From contig NW_027526486.1 in NCBI RefSeq assembly GCF_052857255.1, positions 806,001 through 870,000 on the forward strand: a DNA stretch of 64,000 nt, given 5' to 3'. The stretch is from Amblyomma americanum. Taxonomy: Eukaryota; Arthropoda; Arachnida; Ixodida; Ixodidae. A program made the translations under genes and the position numbers. The notes under the pieces were generated by a model. The model saw only the letters and a list, made by a program, of their open reading frames with translations. It was not told where the DNA came from and made no database searches. Positions 33,985 to 46,440 of the stretch are shown in pieces. Every line of letters starts with the position of its first letter. Position 1 is the stretch's first letter.

Positions 33985-34519
33985 GTGTTGAGCCGGAATA
34001 CAAGTTTTCGCGCAGTTCTGAGAGAAAAAGTTTACACCTTTCTCTCGTCTATATTCGACGGCTTGTAAATTCGATGCTCGTGAATCTTACTAGTTTCGAC
34101 CTAAAGCGATGTATCCCGTTCTTTTGAGCCGGAATACAAGTTTTCGCGCAGTTCTGAGAGAAAAAGTCTACACCTTTCTCTCGTGTACTCTTCGACGACT
34201 TGTAAAATCGATGCTCGTGAATCTTGCTAGTTTCGATCTAAAACGATGAATCCCGTTGTTTTGAGCCGGAATACAAGTTTTCGCGCAGTTCTGCGAGAAA
34301 AAGTTTACACCTTTCTCTCGTCTACTATTCGACGACTTGTAAAATCGATGCTCGTGAATCTTGCTAGTTTCGACCTAAAACGATGTATCCCGTTGTTTTG
34401 AGCCGGAATACAAGTTTTCGCGCAGTTCTGAGAGAAAATTTTACACCTTTCTCTCGTCTACTCGTCGAAGACTTGTAAAATCGATGCTCGTGAATCTTGC
34501 TAGTTTCGATCTAAAACGA
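33712..34519 (+). repeat. Nested 820-bp HOR, copy 1
   Basis: Six monomers: ACACCAATC, GCAAGTTTC with TTGTGTTGAG, TTACTAG, GATGAATCCC, GCGAGAAAAAG, then an m7-type copy. Repeats directly at 34532. Confidence 0.85.
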
Positions 34520-34549
34520 GGTAACCCGTTGTTTTGAGCCGGAATACAA
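34414..34549 (+). repeat. Chimeric monomer m7/GAGGTAACC type
   Basis: Starts as m7 (AAAATTTTAC, CTCGTCGAAGAC) and ends AAACGAGGTAACCCG. It forms the junction between the two 820-bp copies. Confidence 0.8.
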
Positions 34550-35339
34550 GTTTTCGCGCAGTTCTGAGAGAAAAAGTTTACACCAATCTCTCGTCTACTC
34601 TTCGACGACTCGTAAAATCGATGCTCATGAAATTTGCTAGTTTCGACCTAAAACGATGTATCCTTTTGTTTTGAGCCGGAATACAAGTTTTCGCGCAGTT
34701 CTGAGAGAGAAAGTTTACACCTTTCTCTCGTGTACTCTTCGACGACTTGTAATATCGATGCTCGTGAATCTTGCAAGTTTCAATCTAAAACAATGTAACC
34801 CGTTGTGTTGAGCCGGAATACAAGTTTTCGCGCAGTTCTGAGAGAAAAAGTTTACACCTTTCTCTCGTCTATATTCGACGGCTTGTAAATTCGATGCTCG
34901 TGAATCTTACTAGTTTCGACCTAAAACGATGTATCCCGTTCTTTTGAGCCGGAATACAAGTTTTCGCGCAGTTCTGAGAGAAAAAGTCTACACCTTTCTC
35001 TCGTGTACTCTTCGACGACTTGTAAAATCGATGCTCGTGAATCTTGCTAGTTTCGATCTAAAACGATGAATCCCGTTGTCTTGAGCCGGAATACAAGTTT
35101 TCGCGCAGTTCTGCGAGAAAAAGTTTACACCTTTCTCTCGTCTACTATTCGACGACTTGTAAAATCGATGCTCGTGAATCTTGCTAGTTTCGACCTAAAA
35201 CGATGTATCCCGTTGTTTTGAGCCGGAATACAAGTTTTCGCGCAGTTCTGAGAGAAAATTTTACACCTTTCTCTCGTCTACTCGTCGAAGACTTGTAAAA
35301 TCGATGCTCGTGAATCTTGCTAGTTTCGATCTAAAACGA
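34532..35339 (+). repeat. Nested 820-bp HOR, copy 2
   Basis: Counterpart of 33712-34519. Private differences are GAGAGAGAAAG (about 34703) and TTGTCTTGAGCC (about 35077). Confidence 0.85.
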
Positions 35340-36309
35340 TGTATCCCGTTTTTTTGAGCCGGAATACAAGTTTTCGCGCAGTTCTGAGAGAAAAAGTTTA
35401 CACCTTTCTCTCGTGTACTCTTCGTCGACTTGTAAAATCGATGCTCGTGAATCTTGCTATTTTCGATCTAAAACGATGTATCCCGTTGTTTTGAGCCGGA
35501 ATACAAGTTTTCGCGCAGTTCTGAGAGTTAAAGTTTACACCTTTCTCTCGTCTACTCTTCGAAGACTTGTGAAATCGAAGCTCGTGAATCTTGCTAGATT
35601 CGATCTAAAGCGATATATCCCGTTGTTTTGAGCCGGAATACAAGTTTTCGCGCAGTTCTGAGAGAAAAAGTTTACACATTTCTCTCGTCTACTCTTCGAC
35701 GACTTGTAATATCGATGCTCGTGAATCTTGCTAGTTTCGATCTAAAACGAGGTAACCCGTTGTTTTGAGCCGGAATACAAGTTTTCGCGCAGTTCTGAGA
35801 GAAAAAGTTTACACCTTTCTCTCGTCTACTATTCGACGACTTGTAAAATCGATGCTCGTGAATCTTGCTAGTTTCGACCTAAAACGATGTATCCCGTTGT
35901 TTTGAGCCGGAATACACGTTTTCGCGCAGTTCTGAGAGAAAAAGTTTACACCTTTCTCTCGTGAACTCTTCGACGACTTGTAAAAACGATGCTCGTGAAT
36001 CTTGCTAGTTTCAATCTAAAACGATATATCCTGTTATTTTGAGCCGGAATACAAGTTTTCGCGCAGTTCTGAGAGAAAAAGTTTACACCAATCTCTCGTC
36101 TACTCTTCGACGACTCGTAAAATCGATGCTCATGAAATTTGCTAGTTTCGACCTAAAACGATGTATCCTTTTGTTTTGAGCCGGAATACAAGTTTTCGCG
36201 CAGTTCTGAGAGAAAAAGTTTACACCTTTCTCTCGTGTACTCTTCGACGACTTGTAATATCGATGCTCGTGAATCTTGCAAGTTTCAATCTAAAACAATG
36301 TAACCCGTT
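35211..36309 (+). repeat. Repeat at 2,325-bp offset, copy 2
   Basis: Counterpart of 32886-33984. It ends where TTGTGTTGAGCC becomes TTGTGTTGATCC, joining a GATCCGG monomer: a further recombination junction near 36315. Confidence 0.84.
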
Positions 36310-36738
36310 GTGTTGATCCGGAATACACGTTTTCGCGCAGTTCTGAGAGAAAAAGTTTACACCTTTCTCTCGTGTACTCTTCGACGACTTGTAAAATCGA
36401 TGCTCGTGAATCTTGCTAGTTTCGATCTAAAACGATGTATCCCGTTGTTTTGAGCCGGAATACAAGTTTTCGCGCTGTTCTGAGAGTTAAAGTTTACACC
36501 TTTCTCTCGTCTACTCTTCGAAGACTTGTGAAATCGATGCTCCTGAATCTTGCTAGATTCGATCTAAAGCGATGTATCTCGTTGTTTTGAGCCGGAATAC
36601 AAGTTTTCGCGCAGTTCTGAGAGAAAAAGTTTACACCTTTCTCTCTTCTATATTCGACAACTTGTAAAATCGATGCTCGTGAAACTTGCTAGTTTCGACC
36701 TAAAACGATATATCCCGTTGTTTTGAGCCGGAATACAT

Positions 36739-36875
36739 GTTTTCGCGCAGATCTCAGAGAAAAAGTTCACACCTTTCTCTCGTGTTCTTTTAGACGACTT
36801 GTAAAATTGATGCTCGTGAATCTTGCTAGTTTCGATCTAAAACGATGAATCCCGTTGTTTTGAGCCGGAATACAA
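36739..36875 (+). repeat. BglII-bearing monomer 9
   Basis: AGATCT at 36749. It has GTGTTCTTTTAGACG, a variant shared with the copies at 45055, 50378 and 56582. Confidence 0.87.
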
Positions 36876-36904
36876 GTTTTCGCGCAGTTCTGAGAGAAAA
36901 AGTA

Positions 36905-37802
36905 TACACCTTTCTCTCTTCTATATTCGACAACTTGTAAAATCGATGCTCGTGAAACTTGCTAGTTTCGACCTAAAACGATATATCCCATTGTTATGAG
37001 CCGGAATACAAGTTTTCGCGCAGTTCTGAGAGAAAAGTTTACACCTTTCTCTCGTCTACTCTTCGACGACTCGTAAAATCGATGCTCATGAATTTTGCTA
37101 GTTTCGATCTTCTCTCGTCTACTCTTCGATGACTCGTAAAATCGATGCTCATGAATTTTGCTAGTTTCGATCTAAAACGATATATCCTGTTTTTTTGAGC
37201 CGGAATACAAGTTTTCGCGCAGTTCTGAGAGAAAAAGTTTACACCTTTCTCTCGTGTACTCTTCGACGACTTGTAAAATCGATGCTCGTGAATCATGCTA
37301 GTTTCGATCTAAAACAATGTATCCCGTTGTTTTGAGCCGGAATACAAGTTTTCGCACAGTTCTGAGAGAAAAAGTTTACACCTTTCTCTCGTGTACTCTT
37401 CGACGACTTGTAAAATCGATGCTCGTGAATCATGCTAGTTTCGATCTAAAACGATGTTTCCGGTTGTTTTGAGCCGGAATACAAGTTTTCGCGCAGTTCT
37501 GAGAGAAAATTTTACACCTTTCTCTCGTCTACTCGTCGAAGACTTGTAAAATCGATGCTCGTGAATCTTGCTTGTTTCGATCTAAAACGATGTATCCCGT
37601 TGTTTTGAGCCGGAATACAAGTTTTCGCGCAGTTCTGAGAGAAAAAGTTTACACCTTTCTCTCGTGTACTCTTCGACGACTTGTAAAATCGATGCTCGTG
37701 AATGTTGCTAGTTTCGACCTAAAACGATGTATCCCGTTGTTTTGAGCAGGAATACAAGTTTTCGCGCTTTTCTGAGAGAATAAGTTTACACCTTTCTCTC
37801 GT
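36905..37802 (+). repeat. Repeat at 5,656-bp offset, copy 1
   Basis: Aligns with 42561-43458. The private CCTGTTTTTTTGAGCC in the 199-bp monomer and GTTTCCGGTTG are shared by both. Confidence 0.84.
37012..37210 (+). repeat. 199-bp monomer 18
   Basis: Ends CCTGTTTTTTTGAG; 4,576 bp after the previous one. Confidence 0.94.
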
Positions 37803-38271
37803 GTACTCTTCGACGACTTGTAAAATCGATGCTCGTGAATCATGCTAGTTTCGATCTAAAACGATGTATCCCGTTGTTTTGAGCCGGAATGCAAGTTTTC
37901 GCGCAGTTCTGAGAGAAAAGTTTACACCTTTCTCTCGTGTACTCTTCGACGACTTGTAAAATCGATGCTCGTGAATCATGCTAGTTTCAATCTAAAACGA
38001 TGTATCCCGTTGTTTTGATCCGGAATACACGTTTTCGCGCAGTTCTGAGAGAAAAAGCTTACACCTTTCTCTCGTGTACTCTTCGACGACTTGTAAAATC
38101 GATGCTCATGAATCTTGCTAGTTTCGATCTAAAACAATGTATCCCGTTGTTTTGAGCCGGAATACAAGTTTTCGCGCTGTTCTGAGAGTTAAAGTTTACA
38201 CCTTTCTCTCGTCTACTCTTCGAAGACTTGTGAAATCGATGCTCCTGAATCTTGCTAGATTCGATCTAAAG

Positions 38272-38283
38272 CGAGATATCTCG
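38272..38283. other. 12-bp palindrome with EcoRV site, copy 2
   Basis: CGAGATATCTCG, 10,228 bp after the copy at 28044. Confidence 0.9.
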
Positions 38284-38440
38284 TTGTTTTGAGCCGGAAT
38301 ACAAGTTTTCGCGCAGTTCTGAGAGAAAAAGTTTACACCTTTCTCTCTTCTATATTCGACAACTTGTAAAATCGATGCTCATGAAACTTGCTAGTTTCGA
38401 CCTAAAACGATATATCCCATTGTTATGAGCCGGAATACAA

Positions 38441-38639
38441 GTTTTCGCGCAGTTCTGAGAGAAAAGTTTACACCTTTCTCTCGTCTACTCTTCGACGACT
38501 CGTAAAATCGATGCTCATGAATTTTGCTAGTTTCGATCTTCTCTCGTCTACTCTTCGATGACTCGTAAAATCGATGCTCATGAATTTTGCTAGTTTCGAT
38601 CTAAAACGATATATCCTGTTGTTTTGAGCCGGAATACAA
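38441..38639 (+). repeat. 199-bp monomer 19
   Basis: 1,429 bp after the previous one. Confidence 0.94.
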
Positions 38640-39701
38640 GTTTTCGCGCAGTTCTGAGAGAAAAAGTTTACACCTTTCTCTCTTGTACTCTTCGACGACT
38701 TGTAAAATCGATGCTCGTGAATCATGCTAGTTTCGATCTAAAACAATGTATCCCGTTGTTTTGAGCCGGAATACAAGTTTTCGCACAGTTCTGAGAGAAA
38801 AAGTTTACACCTTTCTCTCGTGTACTCTTCGACGACTTGTAAAATCGATGCTCGTGAATCATGCTAGTTTCGATCTAAAACGATGTTTCCCGTTGTTTTG
38901 AGCCGGAATACAAGTTTTCGCGCAGTTCTGAGAGAAAATTTTACACCTTTCTCTCGTCTACTCGTCGAAGACTTGTAAAATCGATGCTCGTGAATCTTGC
39001 TAGTTTCGATCTAAAACGATGTATCCCGTTGTTTTGAGCCGGAATACAAGTTTTCGCGCAGTTCTGAGAGAAAAAGTTTACACCTTTCTCTCGTGTACTC
39101 TTCGTCGACTTGTAAAATCGATGCTCGTGAATCTTGCTATTTTCGATCTAAAACGATGTATCCCGTTGTTTTGAGCCGGAATACAAGTTTCCGCGCAGTT
39201 CTGAGAGTTAAAGTTTACACCTTTCTCTCGTCTACTCTTCGAAGACTTGTGAAATCGAAGCTCGTGAATCTTGCTAGATTCGATCTAAAGCGATATATCC
39301 CGTTGTGTTGAGCCGGAATACAAGTTTTCGCGCAGTTCTGAGAGAAAAAGTCTACACCTTTCTCTCGTGTACTCTTCGACGACTTGTAAAATCGATGCTC
39401 GTGAATCTTGCTAGTTTCAGTCTAAAACGATGAATCCCGTTGTTTTGATCCGGAATACACGTTTTCGCGCAGTTCTGAGAGAAAAAGCTTACACCTTTCT
39501 CTCGTGTACTCTTCGACGACTTGTAAAATCGATGCTCATGAATCTTGCTAGTTTCGATCTAAAACAATGTATCCCGTTGTTTTGAGCCGGAATACAAGTT
39601 TTCGCGCTGTTCTGAGAGTTAAAGTTTACACCTTTCTCTCGTCTACTCTTCGAAGACTTGTGAAATCGATGCTCCTGAATCTTGCTAGATTCGATCTAAA
39701 G

Positions 39702-39713
39702 CGAGATATCTCG
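39702..39713. other. 12-bp palindrome with EcoRV site, copy 3
   Basis: CGAGATATCTCG, exactly 1,430 bp after copy 2. Confidence 0.9.
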
Positions 39714-39870
39714 TTGTTTTGAGCCGGAATACAAGTTTTCGCGCAGTTCTGAGAGAAAAAGTTTACACCTTTCTCTCTTCTATATTCGACAACTTGTAAA
39801 ATCGATGCTCGTGAAACTTGCTAGTTTCGACCTAAAACGATATATCCCATTGTTATGAGCCGGAATACAA

Positions 39871-40069
39871 GTTTTCGCGCAGTTCTGAGAGAAAAGTTTA
39901 CACCTTTCTCTCGTCTACTCTTCGACGACTCGTAAAATCGATGCTCATGAATTTTGCTAGTTTCGATCTTCTCTCGTCTACTCTTCGATGACTCGTAAAA
40001 TCGATGCTCATGAATTTTGCTAGTTTCGATCTAAAACGATATATCCTGTTGTTTTGAGCCGGAATACAA
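39871..40069 (+). repeat. 199-bp monomer 20
   Basis: 1,430 bp after the previous one. Confidence 0.94.
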
Positions 40070-42560
40070 GTTTTCGCGCAGTTCTGAGAGAAAAAGTTTA
40101 CACCTTTCTCTCTTGTACTCTTCGACGACTTGTAAAATCGATGCTCGTGAATCATGCTAGTTTCGATCTAAAACAATGTATCCCGTTGTTTTGAGCCGGA
40201 ATACAAGTTTTCGCACAGTTCTGAGAGAAAAAGTTTACACCTTTCTCTCGTGTACTCTTCGACGACTTGTAAAATCGATGCTCGTGAATCATGCTAGTTT
40301 CGATCTAAAACGATGTATCCCGTTTTTTTGAGCCGGAATACAAGTTTTCGCGCAGTTCTGAGAGAAAAAGTTTACACCTTTCTCTCGTGTACTCTTCGTC
40401 GACTTGTAAAATCGATGCTCGTGAATCTTGCTATTTTCGATCTAAAACGATGTATCCCGTTGTTTTGAGCCGGAATACAAGTTTTCGCGCAGTTCTGAGA
40501 GTTAAAGTTTACACCTTTCTCTCGTCTACTCTTCGAAGACTTGTGAAATCGAAGCTCGTGAATCTTGCTAGATTCGATCTAAAGCGATATATCCCGTTGT
40601 TTTGAGCCGGAATACAAGTTTTCGCGCAGTTCTGAGAGAAAAAGTTTACACATTTTTCTCGTCTACTCTTCGACGACTTGTAATATCGATGCTCGTGAAT
40701 CTTGCTAGTTTCGATCTAAAACGAGGTAACCCGTTGTTTTGAGCCGGAATACAAGTTTTCGCGCAGTTTTGAGAGAAAAAGTTTACACCTTTCTCTCGTC
40801 TACTATTCGACGACTTGTAAAATCGATGCTCGTGAATCTTGCTAGTTTCGACCTAAAACGATGTATTCCGTTGTTTTGAGCCGGAATACACGTTTTCGCG
40901 CAGTTCTGAGAGAAAAAGTTTACACCTTTCTCTCGTGAACTCTTCGACGACTTGTAAAAACGATGCTCGTGAATCTTGCTAGTTTCGATCTAAAACGATG
41001 TTTCCCGTTGTTTTGAGCCGGAATACAAGTTTTCGCGCAGTTCTGAGAGAAAATTTTACACCTTTCTCTCGTGTACTCGTCGAAGACTTGTAAAATCGAT
41101 GCTCATGAAATTTGCTAGTTTCGACCTAAAACGATGTATCCTTTTGTTTTGAGCCGGAATACAAGTTTTCGCGCAGTTCTGAGAGAAAAAGTTTACACCT
41201 TTCTCTCGTGTACTCTTCGACGACTTGTAATATCGATGCTCGTGAATCTTGCAAGTTTCAATCTAAAACAATGTAACCCGTTGTGTTGAGCCGGAATACA
41301 AGTTTTCGCGCAGTTCTGAGAGAAAAAGTTTACACCTTTCTTTCGTCTAACTTCGACGGCTTGTAAATTCGATGCTCGTGAATTTTACTAGTTTCGACCT
41401 AAAACGATGTATCCCGTTCTTTTGAGCCGGAATACAAGTTTTCGCGCAGTTCTGAGAGAAAAAGTCTACACCTTTCTCTCGTGTACTCTTCGACGACTTG
41501 TAAAATCGATGCTCGTGAATCTTGCTAGTTTCGATCTAAAACGATGAATCCCGTTGTTTTGAGCCGGAATACAAGTTTTTGCGCAGTTCTGCGAGAAAAA
41601 GTTTACACCTTTCTCTCGTCTACTATTCGACGACTTGTAAAATCGATGCTCGTGAATCTTGCTAGTTTCGACCTAAAACGATGTATCCCGTTGTTTTGAG
41701 CAGGAATACAAGTTTTCGCGCAGTTCTGAGAGAAAAGTTTACAACTTTCTCTCGTCTACTCTTCGACGACTCGTAACATCGATGCTCATGAATTTTGCTA
41801 GTTTCGACCTAAAACGATGTATCCTTTTGTTTTGAGCCGGAATACAAGTTTTCGCGCAGTTCTGAGAGAAAAAGTTTACACCTTTCTCTCGTGTACTCTT
41901 CGACGACTTGTAAAATCGATGCTCGTGAATCATGCTAGTTTCGATCTAAAACGATGTATCCCGTTGTTTTGAGCCGGAATACAAGTTTTCGCGCAGTTCT
42001 GAGAGAAAAGTTTACAACTTTCTCTCGTGTACTCTTCGACGACTTGTAAAATCGATGCTCGTGAATCATGCTAGTTTCGATCTAAAACGATGTATCCCGT
42101 TGTTTTGATCCGGAATACACGTTTTCGCGCAGTTCTGAGAGAAAAAGTTTACACCTTTCTCTCGTGTACTCTTCGACGACTTGTAAAATCGATGCTCGTG
42201 AATCTTGCTAGTTTCGATCTAAAACGATGTATCCCGTTGTTTTGAGCCGGAATACAAGTTTTCGCGCTGTTCTGAGAGTTAAAGTTTACACCTTTCTCTC
42301 GTCTACTCTTCGAAGACTTGTGAAATCGATGCTCCTGAATCTTGCTAGATTCGATCTAAAGCGATGTATCTCGTTGTTTTGAGCCGGAATACAAGTTTTC
42401 GCGCAGTTCTGAGAGAAAAAGTTTACACATTTCTCTCGTCTACTCTTCCACGACTTGTAATATTGATGCTCGTGAATCTTGCTAGTTTCGATCTAAAACG
42501 ATGTAACCCGTTGTTTTGAGCCGGAATACAAGTTTTCGCGCAGTTCTGAGAGAAGAAGTT

Positions 42561-43458
42561 TACACCTTTCTCTCTTCTATATTCGACAACTTGTAAAATC
42601 GATGCTCGTGAAACTTGCTAGTTTCGACCTAAAACGATATATCCCATTGTTATGAGCCGGAATACAAGTTTTCGCGCAGTTCTGAGAGAAAAGTTTACAC
42701 CTTTCTCTCGTCTACTCTTCGACGACTCGTAAAATCGATGCTCATGAATTTTGCTAGTTTCGATCTTCTCTCGTCTACTCTTCGATGACTCGTAAAATCG
42801 ATGCTCATGAATTTTGCTAGTTTCGATCTAAAACGATATATCCTGTTTTTTTGAGCCGGAATACAAGTTTTCGCGCAGTTCTGAGAGAAAAAGTTTACAC
42901 CTTTCTCTCGTGTACTCTTCGACGACTTGTAAAATCGATGCTCGTGAATCATGCTAGTTTCGATCTAAAACAATGTATCCCGTTGTTTTGAGCCGGAATA
43001 CAAGTTTTCGCACAGTTCTGAGAGAAAAAGTTTACACCTTTCTCTCGTGTACTCTTCGACGACTTGTAAAATCGATGCTCGTGAATCATGCTAGTTTCGA
43101 TCTAAAACGATGTTTCCGGTTGTTTTGAGCCGGAATACAAGTTTTCGCGCAGTTCTGAGAGAAAATTTTACACCTTTCTCTCGTCTACTCGTCGAAGACT
43201 TGTAAAATCGATGCTCGTGAATCTTGCTTGTTTCGATCTAAAACGATGTATCCCGTTGTTTTGAGCCGGAATACAAGTTTTCGCGCAGTTCTGAGAGAAA
43301 AAGTTTACACCTTTCTCTCGTGTACTCTTCGACGACTTGTAAAATCGATGCTCGTGAATCTTGCTAGTTTCGACCTAAAACGATGTATCCCGTTGTTTTG
43401 AGCAGGAATACAAGTTTTCGCGCTTTTCTGAGAGAATAAGTTTACACCTTTCTCTCGT
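42561..43458 (+). repeat. Repeat at 5,656-bp offset, copy 2
   Basis: Counterpart of 36905-37802. It ends inside the three-part chimera at 43414. Confidence 0.84.
42668..42866 (+). repeat. 199-bp monomer 21
   Basis: Ends CCTGTTTTTTTGAG, as at 37012. Confidence 0.94.
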
Positions 43459-43550
43459 CTACTCTTCGAAGACTTGTGAAATCGATGCTCCTGAAATTTG
43501 CTAGTTTCGACCTAAAACGATGTATCCTTTTGTTTTGAGCCGGAATACAA
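43414..43550 (+). repeat. Three-part chimeric monomer
   Basis: The left part has CGCGCTTTTCTGAGAGAATAAG (AGAATAAG subtype). The middle has TTCGAAGACTTGTGAAATCG and GCTCCTGA (m1). The right has AAATTTGCTAG, TTTCGACC and ATCCTTTTG (ACACCAATC subtype). Two junctions within 137 bp suggest gene conversion or two successive crossovers. Confidence 0.82.
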
Positions 43551-45054
43551 GTTTTCGCGCAGTTCTGAGAGAAAAAGTTTACACCTTTCTCTCGTGTACT
43601 CTTCGACGACTTGTAATATCGATGCTCGTGAATCTTGCAAGTTTCAATCTAAAACAATGTAACCCGTTGTGTTGAGCCGGAATACAAGTTTTCGCGCAGT
43701 TCTGAGAGAAAAAGTTTACACCTTTCTCTCGTCTATACTCGACGGCTTGTAAATTCGATGCTCGTGAATCTTACTAGTTTCGACCTAAAACGATGTATCC
43801 CGTTCTTTTGAGCCGGAATACAAGTTTTCGCGCAGTTCTGAGAGAAAAAGTCTACACCTTTCTCTCGTGTACTCTTCGACGACTTGTAAAATCGATGCTC
43901 GTGAATCTTGCTAGTTTCGATCTAAAACGATGAATCCCGTTGTTTTGAGCCGGAATACAAGTTTTCGCGCAGTTCTGCGAGAAAAAGTTTACACCTTTCT
44001 CTCGTCTACTATTCGACGACTTGTAAAATCGATGCTCGTGAATCTTGCTAGTTTCAACCTAAAACGATGTATCCCGTTGTTTTGAGCAGGAATACAAGTT
44101 TTCGCGCAGTTCTGAGAGAATAGGTTTACACCAATTGCTCGTCTACTCTTCGACGACTCGTAACATCGATGCTCATGAATTTTGCTAGTTTCGACCTAAA
44201 ACGATGTATCCTTTTGTTTTGAGCCGGAATACAAGTTTTCGCGCAGTTCTGAGAGAAAAAGTTTACACCTTTCTCTCGTGTACTCTTCGACGACTTGTAA
44301 AATCGATGCTCGTGAATCATGCTAGTTTCGATCTAAAACGATGTATCCCGTTGTTTTGAGCCGGAATACAAGTTTTCGCGCAGTTCTGAGAGAAAAGTTT
44401 ACAACTTTCTCTCGTGTACTCTTCGACGACTTGTAAAATCGATGCTCGTGAATCATGCTAGTTTCGATCTAAAACGATGTATCCCGTTGTTTTGATCCGG
44501 AATACACGTTTTCACGCAGTTCTGAGAGAAAAAGTTTACACCTTTCTCTCGTGTACTCTTCGGCGACTTGTAAAATCGATGCTCGTGAATCTTGCTAGTT
44601 TCGATCTAAAACGATGTATCCCGTTGTTTTGAGCCGGAATACAAGTTTTCGCGCTGTTCTGAGAGTTAAAGTTTACACCTTTCTCTCGTCTACTCTTCGA
44701 AGACTTGTGAAATCGATGCTCCTGAATCTTGCTAGATTCGATCTAAAGCGATGTATCTCGTTGTTTTGAGCCGGAATACAAGTTTTCGCGCAGTTCTGAG
44801 AGAAAAAGTTTACACATTTCTCTCGTCTACTCTTCCACGACTTGTAAAATCGATGCTCGTGAATCTTGCTAGTTTCGATCTAAAACGATGTAACCCGTTG
44901 TTTTGAGCCGGAATACAAGTTTTCGCGCAGTTCTGAGAGAAGAAGTTTACACCTTTCTCTCTTCTATATTCGACAACTTGTAAAATCGATGCTCGTGAAA
45001 CTTGCTAGTTTCGACCTAAAACGATATATCCCGTTGTTTTGAGCCGGAATACAT

Positions 45055-45191
45055 GTTTTCGCGCAGATCTCAGAGAAAAAGTTCACACCTTTCTCTCGTG
45101 TTCTTTTAGACGACTTGTAAAATTGATGCTCGTGAATCTTGCTAGTTTCGATCTAAAACGATGAATCCCGTTGTTTTGAGCCGGAATACAA
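45055..45191 (+). repeat. BglII-bearing monomer 10
   Basis: AGATCT at 45065, in the GTGTTCTTTTAGACG form. Confidence 0.87.
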
Positions 45192-45327
45192 GTTTTCGCG
45201 CAGTTCTGAGAGAAAAAGTTTACACCTTTCTCTCTTCTATATTCGACAACTTGTAAAATCGATGCTCATGAAACTTGCTAGTTTCGACCTAAAACGATAT
45301 ATCCCATTGTTATGAGCCGGAATACAA

Positions 45328-45526
45328 GTTTTCGCGCAGTTCTGAGAGAAAAGTTTACACCTTTCTCTCGTCTACTCTTCGACGACTCGTAAAATCGATG
45401 CTCATGAATTTTGCTAGTTTCGATCTTCTCTCGTCTACTCTTCGATGACTCGTAAAATCGATGCTCATGAATTTTGCTAGTTTCGATCTAAAACGATATA
45501 TCCTGTTGTTTTGAGCCGGAATACAA
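45328..45526 (+). repeat. 199-bp monomer 22
   Basis: 2,660 bp after the previous one. The next monomer joins m5 to m6 (GAACCATGC then GATGTTTCCC). Confidence 0.94.
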
Positions 45527-45607
45527 GTTTTCGCGCAGTTCTGAGAGAAAAAGTTTACACCTTTCTCTCTTGTACTCTTCGACGACTTGTAAAATCGATG
45601 CTCGTGA

Positions 45608-46440
45608 ACCATGCTAGTTTCGATCTAAAACGATGTTTCCCGTTGTTTTGAGCCGGAATACAAGTTTTCGCGCAGTTCTGAGAGAAACTTTTACACCTTT
45701 CTCTCGTCTACTCGTCGAAGACTTGTAAAATCGATGCTCGTGAATCTTGCTAGTTTCGATCTAAAACGATGTATCCCGTTGTTTTGAGCCGGAATACAAG
45801 TTTTCGCGCAGTTCTGAGAGAAAAAGTTTACACCTTTCTCTCCTGTACTCTTCGTCGACTTGTAAAATCGATGCTCGTGAATCTTGCTATTTTCGATCTA
45901 AAACGATGTATCCCGTTGTTTTGAGCCGGAATACAAGTTTTCGCGCAGTTCTGAGAGTTAGAGTTTACACCTTTCTCTCGTCTACTCTTCGAAGACTTGT
46001 GAAATCGAAGCTCGTGAATCTTGCTAGATTCGATCTAAAGCGATATATCCCGTTGTTTTGAGCCGGAATACAAGTTTTCGCGCAGTTCTGAGAGAAAACG
46101 TTTACACATTTCTCTCGTCTACTCTTCGACGACTTGTAATATCGATGCTCGTGAATCTTGCTAGTTTCGATCTAAAACGAGGTAACCCGTTGTTTTGAGC
46201 CGGAATACAAGTTTTCGCGCAGTTCTGAGAGAAAAAGTTTACACCTTTCTCTCGTCTACTATTCGACGACTTGTAAAATTGATGCTCGTGAATCTTGCTA
46301 GTTTCGACCTAAAACGATGTATCCCGTTGTTTTGAGCCGGAATACACGTTTTCGCGCAGTTCTGAGAGAAAAAGTTTACACCTTTCTCTCGTGAACTCTT
46401 CGAAGACTTGTAAAAACGATGCTCGTGAATCTTGCTAGTT
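45608..46440 (+). repeat. Repeat at 2,661-bp offset, copy 1
   Basis: Aligns with 48269-49101. Private changes shared by both are GAACCATGC, GAGAAACTTTTAC and CTCTCCTGTACTC. Confidence 0.85.

Larger units (their letters stand above)
38004..38886 (+). repeat. Repeat at 1,430-bp offset, copy 1
   Basis: Aligns with 39434-40316. It begins at a GATCCGG/CACG monomer with AAAAGCTTACACC (HindIII site) and runs through the EcoRV m1, m3, m4, m5 and m6. Confidence 0.85.
39434..40316 (+). repeat. Repeat at 1,430-bp offset, copy 2
   Basis: Counterpart of 38004-38886. At its end m6 switches to a monomer ending in CCCGTTTTTTTGAG, so m7 is skipped. Confidence 0.85.
43940..45628 (+). repeat. Repeat at 5,322-bp offset, copy 1
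   Basis: Aligns with 49262-50951 (offset 5,322, then 5,323 after a 1-bp insertion in the second copy). Shared markers are AGAAGAAG monomers and GTGTTCTTTTAGACG. Confidence 0.83.
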
